In this document: positions 25,488-34,135 of the stretch, piece after piece
Numbering within the stretch: position 1 is the first letter of the stretch
Layout of the letters: each line of letters begins with the position of its first letter
DNA from: DAOTVX01 sp034436015
GTDB taxonomy: Bacteria; Chloroflexota; Anaerolineae; Anaerolineales; Villigracilaceae
Reading direction: 5' to 3'
Assembly: GCA_034436015.1 (NCBI GenBank)
Contig: DAOTWG010000010.1
Span: forward strand, 1 to 64,000
DNA: 64,000 nt
Notes under the pieces: model-generated
The model's input: only the letters and a program-made list of their open reading frames with translations
Databases searched by the model: none
What the model was told of the DNA's origin: nothing
Translations under genes and position numbers: made by a program

Positions 25488-25943
25488 ATGCCAATGTACT
25501 TTGATGACTTCCGCCCCGGTCTTTCCCTGGTTACTCCCGCCCGCACGATCACGGAGAGTGATGTGATGGCATTCGCCGGACTAAGCGGCGATTACAATCC
25601 GATTCACACCGACGCCGAATTTGCCAAGACTACGCCGTTTGGTCAGCGCGTGGCGCATGGTCTGCTTGGGCTATCCATTGCTCTTGGCTTGGCCACACGC
25701 GGCGGCGCGCTGGAAGGCAGCGTGTTGGCTTTTCGCGAGATTGTGGACTGGAAGTTTGTCAAGCCCGTGTTGTTCGGTGATACGATTCATGCAGAACTCG
25801 AGGTGAGCGAGAAGCGGGAAGTGCCGTCTATGAACGCCGGAATAGTCCATTGGAACGTCAGGGTTAAAAATCAGCGCAACGAAGTCGTCATGAAAGGTAT
25901 CTGGAAAGCGCTCATCCTAAAAAAGGGACAACCGGCGCCATGA
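25488..25943 (+). CDS. MaoC-like (R)-hydratase/dehydratase domain protein
   Basis: 151 residues with a single hot-dog domain. The hydratase-2 signature is complete: FAGLSGDYNPIHTD, with catalytic Asp and His, followed by G-Q-R-V-A-H-G-L-L-G. Members hydrate enoyl-CoA or act on related acyl-CoA and sometimes acyl-ACP substrates; the exact role is open. ATG 25488 is the first of two close methionines and neither has a clear ribosome site. A lone TATAAT at 25432-25437 could be the -10 of its promoter, although no -35 was found. The stop overlaps the PBP start as ATGA. Confidence 0.85.
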   Translation: MPMYFDDFRPGLSLVTPARTITESDVMAFAGLSGDYNPIHTDAEFAKTTPFGQRVAHGLLGLSIALGLATRGGALEGSVLAFREIVDWKFVKPVLFGDTIHAELEVSEKREVPSMNAGIVHWNVRVKNQRNEVVMKGIWKALILKKGQPAP

Positions 25944-28900
25944 ATCGCTTGTTTTTCGAGGACAAGGAGCACACACCGCCGGAGCGGCACGAGGAGGAAA
26001 CCCGCCCCGATGTTTCTCCGGCTGCAAGCGAGCCGACCCCGCATGAGGCCACGCGCTTTCTCCGTCAGCCTGCCGTAGATGTCAACGGCATGCCCTTGCC
26101 CAGGCGTGTCGAGGAAATAGACCTCGAGGCTACGCAGGTGACGCCGCTCGCTTTCACGTCGACATTTCCCGGCGCGCGGGAGCGACAAGGATATTTCTTT
26201 GGACAAGGCAACTGGCGGGGCTGTCTGTTACGCGCCTTTATTGGAGGTCTTTTCGTCCTGGTTGGCTTGGCAATCCTGCTTACCTCCCTTGCGATCTACC
26301 AGTACTATGCTATTGCCTCCACGCTGCCCAGCGTAGGGGATTTACGCGCGCATGCCTCCCAATTCGAGACTACCCGAATCCTAGATCGCAATGGTCAATT
26401 GCTCTATGAGATTTTTGACCCTCGTGCTGGCCGGCGCACCTACGTCACCCTCGACCAGATTTCTCCCTACGTTCTCGCGGCCACGATCGCCGCCGAAGAC
26501 AAGGAGTTTTACAACCATCCTGGCTTTGATCCTTTTGCTGTCCTGCGCGCCGTGCGCGACAACCTGTTGACCAAGGGGGAAAGCGGCGGAGGAGCCTCGA
26601 CGATTACCCAGCAACTGGCGCGAACCTTGCTGCTTTCCCCGGAAGAGCGTTCCCAACGAACGGTTATGCGCAAGATACGCGAAATCATCCTGGCTGCTGA
26701 AATCACCCGCCGTTACTCGAAAGATGAGATTCTAGAACTATACTTGAACGAGATCTATTACGGAAACTTGGCCTACGGCATTGAAGCCGCTGCTACAACC
26801 TACTTTGGCAAACGCGCTGCAGAACTCTCGCTGGGTGAGGCGGCTTTCCTGGCCGGCTTACCGCAAGCCCCTGCTGTGTACGATATTTACACCAACCGTG
26901 AAGCGACCTTACAACGTATGCGCACCGTCGTGTTGCTTATGTATCAGTTGAGTCAAGAGAAAGGCTGCATTCCGGTCAGCACGAGCGCGCAACCGGTTTG
27001 TGTGGATCCCGTAATCGGTACATTGGCCATACAACAAATAGAACGGTATCCCTTCCCCCCGCCCGTAAGCGCTATGCGCTACCCGCACTGGGTACACTAC
27101 GTGCGCTCTCAACTCGAAGCACGCTTTGACCCGCAAACGATCTATCGCTCCGGCTTTACGGTCTACACGACGCTAGACCCTCAACTGCAAGACCTGGCGC
27201 AAGAAATCGTCGCCCAGCAGGTTGCCATGTTGGCCGATAAACACGTTACTAACGGCGCGCTGGTGGCTATCCGCCCATCCACCGGCGAGATTTTGGTCAT
27301 GGTCGGATCGGCAGATTTTTACAACGAGGCCATTTCCGGTCAGGTCAACATGGCAACCAGCCCCACGCGTCAGCCGGGTTCTTCCATTAAGCCTTTCACT
27401 TATCTAGCCGCTCTTGAGAAGGGCTGGACTCCATCTACCCTTCTTTGGGATGTGTACTCGGAATTCCCGCCGTCTGGCCGTCCCGACGACCCGCGCCCGC
27501 CCTACAAGCCGGTCAATTATGACGAACGTTATCATGGGCCGGTGACCGTCCGTTCCGCGCTGGCGAATTCCTACAACATCCCGGCTGTTAAGGCGTTGCA
27601 ATTCGTCGGCATCTACGACGATCCGAACACGCCGCAAAAGGATGGTATGATTGAAATGGCGCGACGGTTAGGAGTCACCAGCCTGACCCGCGAGGACTAT
27701 GGTCTGTCCCTGACATTAGGCGGCGGCGAGGTAAGCCTGCTGGAGATGACCGCCGCCTATGCCGTCATCGCCAATGGCGGACGCAGAATGCCGCCCGTCG
27801 CCATTCTCAAAATCACAGATCACGAGGGTAAGACCGTCTACGAATATCACCCGCCCGAAGGCGAACAGGTTCTCCGTCCCGAACATGCCTATCTCATTTC
27901 TTCCATCTTATCAGACAACGAGGCGCGTGCACCGATGTTTGGGCGCAATTCGGTGCTGAACTTGCCTTTCCGGGCCGCTGTCAAGACCGGTACGTCGCAG
28001 TATTTCACAGACAACTGGACCTTAGGATACACCCCCGATTTGGCTGTGGGCGTTTGGGTTGGCAATGCCGATTATACGCCGATGGTCAACACAACTGGCC
28101 TCACCGGCGCAGCGCCGATCTGGTCCCAATTTATGCAACTTGTTGTCCCCAAATTGACCAACAACAATCCGACACCTTTCTTACGCCCCGCTGGCGTGGT
28201 GGATTACGTCATTTGTGCAGCCTCCGGCGCCCAACCTTCGATCTGGTGTCCCAGCCAGCGTTCCGAGGTCTTCGCTGCCGATCAACCTCCGCGGCCGGCT
28301 AGCCAAGATCTCTGGCAAAAAGTAAACATTGACACCTGGACAGGATTGCGCGCTTCTGCTGTATGCGGCGAGGAGTTCACCGAAGAAAAGCTGGCTCTTG
28401 CCGTAGATGATGTTTGGGGGCGCAGATGGATTCGCGAGACGGCTGAGGGACAGGCCTGGGCCAGGCAAATGGGGTTCGATGAGGACATCTTTTTCGCGCC
28501 CGATCGCGAGTGCAGAAGCGATGACCCGCGTCCAACGCTCGCATTCATCGGCCTGCAAGATGAACAGCAAGTCACTACCTCCCCCTTAGATATCTATATC
28601 CTTGCCGGCGCCAGCAGCGGCTTTCAGTTCTACCGGCTGGAATACGGCCTGGGTCAACAACCATCTCACTGGGAAACGCTAGTCCCCGAAACACGCATCC
28701 CTGCTCCGGTCGTAACCAGAGCATATACCTGGGACCTGAGCCGGGTCCCCGCGGATGTTGTTACTCTGCGCCTCTACATGGTCGGAGACTATGGCTACGC
28801 GGAACGCCGCCTTCGCCTGCGCCTGAATTTACCAACCCCGACTGCGACGCCAACACCGACGCCGACGATCACTCCTTCTCCCTTCCCAACCGATACGTCC

Positions 28901-29056
28901 TTGCCTCCAATACCAACGGAGACGCCATCCTCAACACCGTCTTCCACGGGCTTATGGCGTTCGATAGTTTCTGCTAATGTCTCCCTCACCTTGGGGGAAA
29001 CAAAAACAGGGCTGTGCGGTCTTGCAAGACATTGCCTTCGGTGGGAGTGTGTTTAA
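25940..29056 (+). CDS. Class A penicillin-binding protein (PBP1A family)
   Basis: 1038 residues, a bifunctional peptidoglycan glycosyltransferase and DD-transpeptidase. A cytoplasmic tail (1-95) and one membrane helix (about 98-124) lead into the GT51 domain, with catalytic E186 in AAEDKEFYNHPGFD and GGASTITQQLARTL. The transpeptidase shows S481-S-I-K, S-Y-N in A-N-S-Y-N-I-P and K-T-G-T-S. After it come about 280 extra residues: a beta-rich region (residues about 860-955) and a long Thr/Pro tract (about 960-1000). The last 40 residues are unlike the rest and may be read-through past the original end. It makes wall polymer at the outer face of the membrane. It is coupled to the MaoC gene upstream and followed by a LysM protein. 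Confidence 0.93.
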   Translation: MNRLFFEDKEHTPPERHEEETRPDVSPAASEPTPHEATRFLRQPAVDVNGMPLPRRVEEIDLEATQVTPLAFTSTFPGARERQGYFFGQGNWRGCLLRAFIGGLFVLVGLAILLTSLAIYQYYAIASTLPSVGDLRAHASQFETTRILDRNGQLLYEIFDPRAGRRTYVTLDQISPYVLAATIAAEDKEFYNHPGFDPFAVLRAVRDNLLTKGESGGGASTITQQLARTLLLSPEERSQRTVMRKIREIILAAEITRRYSKDEILELYLNEIYYGNLAYGIEAAATTYFGKRAAELSLGEAAFLAGLPQAPAVYDIYTNREATLQRMRTVVLLMYQLSQEKGCIPVSTSAQPVCVDPVIGTLAIQQIERYPFPPPVSAMRYPHWVHYVRSQLEARFDPQTIYRSGFTVYTTLDPQLQDLAQEIVAQQVAMLADKHVTNGALVAIRPSTGEILVMVGSADFYNEAISGQVNMATSPTRQPGSSIKPFTYLAALEKGWTPSTLLWDVYSEFPPSGRPDDPRPPYKPVNYDERYHGPVTVRSALANSYNIPAVKALQFVGIYDDPNTPQKDGMIEMARRLGVTSLTREDYGLSLTLGGGEVSLLEMTAAYAVIANGGRRMPPVAILKITDHEGKTVYEYHPPEGEQVLRPEHAYLISSILSDNEARAPMFGRNSVLNLPFRAAVKTGTSQYFTDNWTLGYTPDLAVGVWVGNADYTPMVNTTGLTGAAPIWSQFMQLVVPKLTNNNPTPFLRPAGVVDYVICAASGAQPSIWCPSQRSEVFAADQPPRPASQDLWQKVNIDTWTGLRASAVCGEEFTEEKLALAVDDVWGRRWIRETAEGQAWARQMGFDEDIFFAPDRECRSDDPRPTLAFIGLQDEQQVTTSPLDIYILAGASSGFQFYRLEYGLGQQPSHWETLVPETRIPAPVVTRAYTWDLSRVPADVVTLRLYMVGDYGYAERRLRLRLNLPTPTATPTPTPTITPSPFPTDTSLPPIPTETPSSTPSSTGLWRSIVSANVSLTLGETKTGLCGLARHCLRWECV

Positions 29057-29183
29057 ACCTTGCCGTCCGGGTATGGTTTTCATCGCACTGCCGCGCCTGC
29101 ACTCGGAGATCTGGAAATTCGTGTAAAATCAAACCGTTGCCATCCACAAGAAGAGTTAAGGAAATGGAGAAAGGTTGAAAGAG

Positions 29184-29954
29184 ATGCCAACCAAGATTCA
29201 GAGTTCTCTCGATGCCTATCGTAAAAAACGCAAACAAGCCGGCCCTATCCTTGTCGGCGCTCTATCCGTCTTGTTCATTCTGGCAGGTATCATCATCGTT
29301 GTCCTCGCCTTTCGTGGAAACGGGCAATTCGCTGCGCCGGATCAGACGCCAAAACCGCGCTGGAATCCTTTCGCCAGCGATACGCCGACGCCCACAGAAA
29401 CTCCCCCCCCTACGGCCACCTATACCCCTACAGAGACGCCGACTATCACTCCTACACCCACGGAGACGCCGACTCCAACCCCCGATAAGCCGTATCTCTA
29501 TCAAGTGCGAGAGGGGGATACACTCTACGGCCTCATTGAGGCAAGGGGATTGGGACCCGACGGACTGATTCTCATCTACATCCTCAATCCTTACTCGATG
29601 GATCCGCGAACCAAGAAAGAAACCGGCATCAACCCAATGACCGGGATCATCTACCCTGGCCAGGAAATCTGGTTGCCCTATCCCGGCATGCTCATACCGA
29701 CGCCAACGCCCTGGCCCAGCGACGCGCCGCCGGGCACGCGCATTACCTACATGGTCTTGCCAGGCGATACACTCACCACTATTGCCAAGAAGTGTAACAG
29801 CACTGTCGAGGCTATTGTGCGTGCAAACCGCGATATCCTCAAGGAAGGCGAGAAGACGGTGATTTACCCAGGCTGGCTGCTTGTGGTGCCGGTCAATCTG
29901 GTTGCTCCCGCGGCTACCCCAATCCTTACGCCAACCGCAACATCAAGGCCCTAG
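29184..29954 (+). CDS. Membrane-anchored protein with two LysM domains
   Basis: 256 residues from ATG 29184, with GGAGAAAGG about ten bases upstream; the TTG at 29175 is too close to that site. A short basic cytoplasmic tail, one membrane helix (about 21-43), a Thr/Pro-rich spacer and two LysM modules follow. The LysMs begin at Y-Q-V-R-E-G-D-T-L-Y and Y-M-V-L-P-G-D-T-L-T-T-I-A, and each closes with a Y-P-G-x-x-(I/L) block. The first is atypical and lengthened. LysM binds N-acetylglucosamine-containing glycan, so the protein should tether the membrane to the wall near PBP1A. A TAAAAT at 29124-29129 could be its -10. Its stop overlaps the ccmF stop tail to tail in a shared CTAG. Confidence 0.85.
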   Translation: MPTKIQSSLDAYRKKRKQAGPILVGALSVLFILAGIIIVVLAFRGNGQFAAPDQTPKPRWNPFASDTPTPTETPPPTATYTPTETPTITPTPTETPTPTPDKPYLYQVREGDTLYGLIEARGLGPDGLILIYILNPYSMDPRTKKETGINPMTGIIYPGQEIWLPYPGMLIPTPTPWPSDAPPGTRITYMVLPGDTLTTIAKKCNSTVEAIVRANRDILKEGEKTVIYPGWLLVVPVNLVAPAATPILTPTATSRP

Positions 29955-31948
29955 ATTGCGCTTTGCTCCTCCCGCCTACCTCCTTCTACGGCCAGCAGTG
30001 TTCCTATGATGGACACTGTGCTTCCCAGCCAGATCCAAGAGAGCAAGGGGGTGAAAGAAACCTGAAACGATGCGGCCTGCCCAGGCGTATTCTCCCACGA
30101 GACAAGCGCCACGTAGATTTCTGTCGCAAAGTGAGAGCGCAGAGCAGGGATAATCGCGACCTGGCCGTTTGGGTAAATAGCCACGCGTGGGCGTAGTTCG
30201 CTTAAAAAGCGACCTCGTTGGTAGATGCGCAGAGTCGCTTGCGTCACCCAGCGACCATCTGCTAGGGAATGACGCAACGTTTCATAGCGCAGGGTATAAC
30301 CGGCAAGGGAATGTTCCTGCCCGATGTTCAAAGTTGGCTGTGCTTCGCGTTGGAGAATCTCAACACCCAGGATCCCGGCCGCTATGAGCGCCATGCCCAA
30401 ATGGACAAGATGCCCTCCGCAGCGGCGGGAAACTGTGCGGGGTATCCTCTTGTTTTCTCGTCGAAGAGAAACCCACATTTCTCGTCCGCAGCCGTAGCAA
30501 GCACTGCCTGCGGCAAGGCCGACCAGCGTGAACCCCAAAAGAGCAAGCTCCTGGCGCATGCCACATAGCCATAGTGCAAACGACAGCAGACAAGCCGGCA
30601 AAAGCGACCTCCAAAGAAGGCGCGGGAGGGCTTTGCCAGAAAGACTTTGTTGGCTCAAGAAGGGGACCCATGCCATGAGGAACAACAGCGTTCCCAGAAA
30701 TGGCGCAACTGCCTGCTCGTAGAACGGCGGGCCGATGACCGCCGTGCGGCCGGTGAACAGTTCGGAAAGAAGGGGAAAGAACATGCCCAGGAGTACAACC
30801 AGGAAAATCCCGCCGAAGAGCACGATCTGTACGAGAAGCAGCTGTTCCCGTGTTGGGAGAGGGGCATTGGTTAGGGAGACCTCGCTGCGGAGTGCAGGAG
30901 CGCGTTGCATCCACAGGGCTGCCGACGGCAGGGTAAGTGCGGAAAGAAAAACCAGGAGCCAGGGGCCCACGGCGCTCTGGGCGAACGCATGCACCGAAGA
31001 GAACATGCCGGAGCGAGTCAGGAACGTCGCGAAAAAGGTCAGCAAGCCGGTTAACAACATCAGCGCGAGGTTCAACCTGCCAAATGCGCCGTTGCGTTCC
31101 TGAACTGCCAGTGTGTGCAGCAACGGCGTGGCGACCAGCCAAGGCAGAAGCGCCGCCGTCTCTACCGGGTCCCACCCCCAATAGCCGCCCCATCCCAGCA
31201 CCTCATGCGCCCAGCGCATTCCTGTCACTAGCCCGCAGAAAAGAAATAACCAAGCAAAGAAGACCCAGCGGCGCGCTCGAATCAGCCAGCGGTCGTCCAC
31301 GCGTCCCGCCGCGAGCGCCGCAAGCGCCAACGCATAGGGGACGGCAAACCCAACAAACCCCAGATAGAGCAAAGGCGGATGAAACGCCATTGCCGGGTGG
31401 CGCAAGAGCGGATTCAACCCTTGCCCCCTTGCAGGCCAGAGAGGGAGTGCCTCCTTCGGCGGGAAAACGGCTGTCATAATCTGATTGCTCGCTGTCCGGA
31501 AAAAACGAAGGAACGGATTTTCGAAGAGGAGAAGGAGGAAAAGAAAGGAAGCTAGAATCACACCCAGAATCAGGATGAGCCAGGGCAGATAAGGTGTTCC
31601 CTCCCAGTCTTGTCGCAGCGCCAGCAGAACGCAAGCCGAAAGCAACCAGGTCCAGAAGAGCAACGATCCGGCTTGCCCGCCCCAGAGCGCAATCAAACGC
31701 CACCCAACGGACATATCGTGCGAGACAACGGTGTACACATACTGGACATCATAACGCCCGCGCGCCAATAGATAGAGCAGCGCCAGGAGCGCCAGAGTTA
31801 GAAAGGGGAATACCATGAGCAGCGCGCGGCGCGCGACTTCGAGCCAAGCGGTGGATCGTCGCGCCAACGCGTGGATCGCCGCCGCCATCCCCCCTACTGT
31901 CAGCAAGGTGGCCAAGAGGAGAGCGCCATAACCCAGATCTGTAACCAT
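29951..31948 (-). CDS. ccmF: Cytochrome c maturation heme lyase subunit CcmF
   Basis: 665 residues from ATG 31948; the longer in-frame extension lies inside ccmE. It is a polytopic membrane protein with about 14 hydrophobic segments. The heme-handling WWD signature GWGGYWGWDPVE lies in the first half, followed by A-A-L-L-P-W-L, as in the CcmC/CcmF/CcsA superfamily. CcmF takes heme from holo-CcmE and attaches it to apocytochrome c on the outer face of the membrane. It is five bases downstream of ccmE. No ccmA, B, C, G or H gene is seen in the window, so the rest of the pathway must be elsewhere or reduced. Confidence 0.93.
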   Translation of the reverse strand: MVTDLGYGALLLATLLTVGGMAAAIHALARRSTAWLEVARRALLMVFPFLTLALLALLYLLARGRYDVQYVYTVVSHDMSVGWRLIALWGGQAGSLLFWTWLLSACVLLALRQDWEGTPYLPWLILILGVILASFLFLLLLFENPFLRFFRTASNQIMTAVFPPKEALPLWPARGQGLNPLLRHPAMAFHPPLLYLGFVGFAVPYALALAALAAGRVDDRWLIRARRWVFFAWLFLFCGLVTGMRWAHEVLGWGGYWGWDPVETAALLPWLVATPLLHTLAVQERNGAFGRLNLALMLLTGLLTFFATFLTRSGMFSSVHAFAQSAVGPWLLVFLSALTLPSAALWMQRAPALRSEVSLTNAPLPTREQLLLVQIVLFGGIFLVVLLGMFFPLLSELFTGRTAVIGPPFYEQAVAPFLGTLLFLMAWVPFLSQQSLSGKALPRLLWRSLLPACLLSFALWLCGMRQELALLGFTLVGLAAGSACYGCGREMWVSLRRENKRIPRTVSRRCGGHLVHLGMALIAAGILGVEILQREAQPTLNIGQEHSLAGYTLRYETLRHSLADGRWVTQATLRIYQRGRFLSELRPRVAIYPNGQVAIIPALRSHFATEIYVALVSWENTPGQAASFQVSFTPLLSWIWLGSTVSIIGTLLAVEGGRREEQSAI

Positions 31949-31953
31949 CCTCG

Positions 31954-32436
31954 CTACCGTCCTTCCGTTGGTTCCGCTAATGCCTCCTCGTAACGAGAAG
32001 GGCATTTGAACAAGAGTTCTTCCGCCTCGAGGATGCTGTCTTCTCCGAAATGGCCACTCGCTATGACTTGCGCTCCGTCCTGAAGCAGGGCGGGCCTGAG
32101 GCCATAATAACGCACGGACAATCGCGCCCATTGCGGATCCTGCGCCGCCATACGCAGTACGACCTCCAGGCCACCCTGGGCTTCTAGCTCGGCTTTCTCT
32201 ACCGGCATATGGGCGATTTCGAAGGTCAGGATACCACTGCGCGCGTCGAACGAAATCGTCTCGCCAATCACAACGCCCAATACGCGTAGCGGACGCGAGA
32301 CAAGCGTCTCTCTGGCCGATAGAGCTTCTTCTACTGTCATAAAAAATTGTACGTTCTGGCGTGTGGAGGAGTAAATAAGGAAGGCAAACACAACCAGCAA
32401 GGTAGCAAGGAGAAGCAGGAATTTTCCTCGCTGCAC
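31954..32436 (-). CDS. ccmE: Heme chaperone CcmE, cysteine (CxxxY) type
   Basis: 160 residues: one N-terminal membrane anchor (about 5-23) and an extracytoplasmic OB-fold. CcmE carries heme covalently on the way to cytochrome c. In most bacteria the ligand is a histidine in a L-A-K-H-D-E-x-Y motif. Here the aligned segment reads L-L-F-K-C-P-S-R-Y, with C145 and Y149, which is the C-x3-Y variant known from archaea and some sulphate reducers. The preceding strand V-I-A-S-G-H-F is normal for the family. It is followed directly by ccmF and preceded by a ketopantoate-reductase-like gene in the same operon. Confidence 0.9.
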   Translation of the reverse strand: MQRGKFLLLLATLLVVFAFLIYSSTRQNVQFFMTVEEALSARETLVSRPLRVLGVVIGETISFDARSGILTFEIAHMPVEKAELEAQGGLEVVLRMAAQDPQWARLSVRYYGLRPALLQDGAQVIASGHFGEDSILEAEELLFKCPSRYEEALAEPTEGR

Positions 32437-32448
32437 AATGGCCTCTCT

Positions 32449-33351
32449 TCAGATGGAAGTTGTTCTTTCACTGAGCGCTCGCACCAATCGCCACATGCTC
32501 GTATTGAACGGCGTCGGCACGCCGAGCGACTCGCCTTGCCGGGCAACTGCGCCGCAGATCGCGTCAATCTCCGTCGGCGCGCCGCGCAAGACGTCTTGAA
32601 GCATCGAAGAGTAGTTCTGGGCAGTGCGGCGAGCGACCTCCTCGGCCAGCTGCGCCGGTGCAGGAAGATCCAGAGGAACGCCCAGCGCGCGAGCGACCGA
32701 GGCGGTCTCCTCTGCCAATGCGTCCATCAGCCAGCGCGCCGATGCGCTTTCTAGCAAAGCCCCGTTCGGCACGCGTAAAATCGCCGTGAGGGGATTGACG
32801 GCCGCGTTGACTACCAATTTACGCCACACCAACGCCTGCGCATTGGCTACAACTTCCACTTTGAATCCGGCGCGGCGCAGCATCTCGACGAGAGGGGATA
32901 TGCGGGGACGGTCTTCGAGGAAAATTTCTCCCTCGCCGCCTAGCCGCGCCAGGCCTGCTTCGAGCAGGGTGGCTCCTAACATGGCAACGCCGAACGCCGC
33001 ACGAGGCTCGCCCAGCGCAGCAGCCAACGTCTCGCGATTACCGAGGCCGTTCTGCAAAGTAACCGCCAGGCCACTCCTCGTTAGGCAACCGGCCAGCGCG
33101 CGCGCGGCGCGCTCCGTCTGCCATGATTTGACCAGCACCAGGGCGTAGCGCGCGCCGCGACAGGCCGTAACATCGGAGACCGCGCGCACCGGGAACGCCC
33201 CCGTACCGGCAAGCCGCGCGCCGCGCGCATTCAGGGCTGTCAGGGCCTCCCGCCATGAACCCAACATGGTCACCCGACAACCACCGGCCGAAAGCCGCGC
33301 GGCGAACAAGGTCGCCATGGCTCCCGTGCCCACGATCAGAATCTCGTTCAC
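32449..33351 (-). CDS. panE: 2-dehydropantoate 2-reductase-like protein (ApbA/PanE family)
   Basis: 300 residues from GTG 33351, which has GGGAGG nine bases upstream; the longer frame to 33534 belongs to the neighbouring gene. The N-terminal NADPH-binding fold shows I-L-I-V-G-T-G-A-M-A-T. The all-alpha C-terminal domain shows WRKLVVNAAVNPLTAI, with the catalytic lysine of the family, and the E-I-D-A-I-C-G substrate loop. PanE reduces ketopantoate to pantoate for coenzyme A, which fits the neighbouring coaBC. Some ApbA/PanE homologues reduce other 2-keto acids, so the specific activity is probable rather than certain. Confidence 0.85.
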   Translation of the reverse strand: MNEILIVGTGAMATLFAARLSAGGCRVTMLGSWREALTALNARGARLAGTGAFPVRAVSDVTACRGARYALVLVKSWQTERAARALAGCLTRSGLAVTLQNGLGNRETLAAALGEPRAAFGVAMLGATLLEAGLARLGGEGEIFLEDRPRISPLVEMLRRAGFKVEVVANAQALVWRKLVVNAAVNPLTAILRVPNGALLESASARWLMDALAEETASVARALGVPLDLPAPAQLAEEVARRTAQNYSSMLQDVLRGAPTEIDAICGAVARQGESLGVPTPFNTSMWRLVRALSERTTSI

Positions 33352-33400
33352 GTTATTCAGCCTCCCATTTCTTCCCCCCTCCGAAGAGAACGTGTGCGCA

Positions 33401-34135
33401 TCACCAGCCGCCGGAGAGACGTTCGGCATGGCGCAACGGCAAACCGGCTTCGATAATCCGTTTTTGCACGGCCCGAATATCGTACTCCACGCGGCGCGGC
33501 TCCCAGCGTTGCGTTTCCGGATAGTAGATAGCATAGGCGGCGCGCGAGTCGCGGTCGCGTGGCTGACCGACCGAGCCGGGATTCAGAATCGCGCGCCCGA
33601 TCATGCCGTAGCGTTCGCCAGGAGGCGGGACTTCAATTGTCAAGTCATCGCTTTCTAGGTTGTATTGGAACACCGCCTGATAATGCGAATGACCGACGAA
33701 ACACCAGTTTGTCTCGAAGAACTCGAGGTTAATGCGCGCTACGATAGTGTTCAAAATGTACTCCCAAATCGGATCGCGAGGGCTGCCGTGCGCCAGCGAT
33801 ACGGCCCCGCGCCTTTCCAGGCGTTGGGAACAGGAGCGCAAGAAGGCCTTGTTCTCCTCGGTCAGTTGCTTGCGCTGCCAGAGTAGAGAGCGTCGGGCTT
33901 CTGTGTTGAAGGTTTCTAACGCTAAATCGCCAATCGCGGCAAAATCGTGATTGCCCATCAGACAAGTCAGCGCCGGCAGTTCTCGCAAGCGCTGGATGCA
34001 TTCGTTCGGATCGGGGCCATAGCCAACGATATCGCCCAGGCACCAGACCTCGTCCACCTGGCCGGCGTCGGACAAGACTGCCTCTAGCGCTGTTAGATTG
34101 GCGTGAATATCCGATAGTACCAGGATACGGCTCAT
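33401..34135 (-). CDS. Calcineurin-like metallophosphoesterase (YfcE/MJ0936-like)
   Basis: 244 residues. All five metal-binding motifs are present: LSDIHANL, GDIVGYGPDP, M-G-N-H-D-F, LAHGSPRD and FVGHSHY. A late N-P-G-S-V-G-Q-P-R segment is typical of the small bacterial phosphodiesterases related to YfcE and MJ0936. Activity on cyclic or bis-phosphate substrates is possible; the natural substrate is not known. ATG 34135 overlaps the stop of coaBC as ATGA, and panE starts about 50 bases downstream. Confidence 0.88.
   Translation of the reverse strand: MSRILVLSDIHANLTALEAVLSDAGQVDEVWCLGDIVGYGPDPNECIQRLRELPALTCLMGNHDFAAIGDLALETFNTEARRSLLWQRKQLTEENKAFLRSCSQRLERRGAVSLAHGSPRDPIWEYILNTIVARINLEFFETNWCFVGHSHYQAVFQYNLESDDLTIEVPPPGERYGMIGRAILNPGSVGQPRDRDSRAAYAIYYPETQRWEPRRVEYDIRAVQKRIIEAGLPLRHAERLSGGW

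Noticed and set aside
29951..29954. Shared CTAG stop overlap of the LysM and ccmF genes as a control element
   Set aside because: CTAG is its own complement, so two convergent TAG stops can share it by chance. No hairpin is present.
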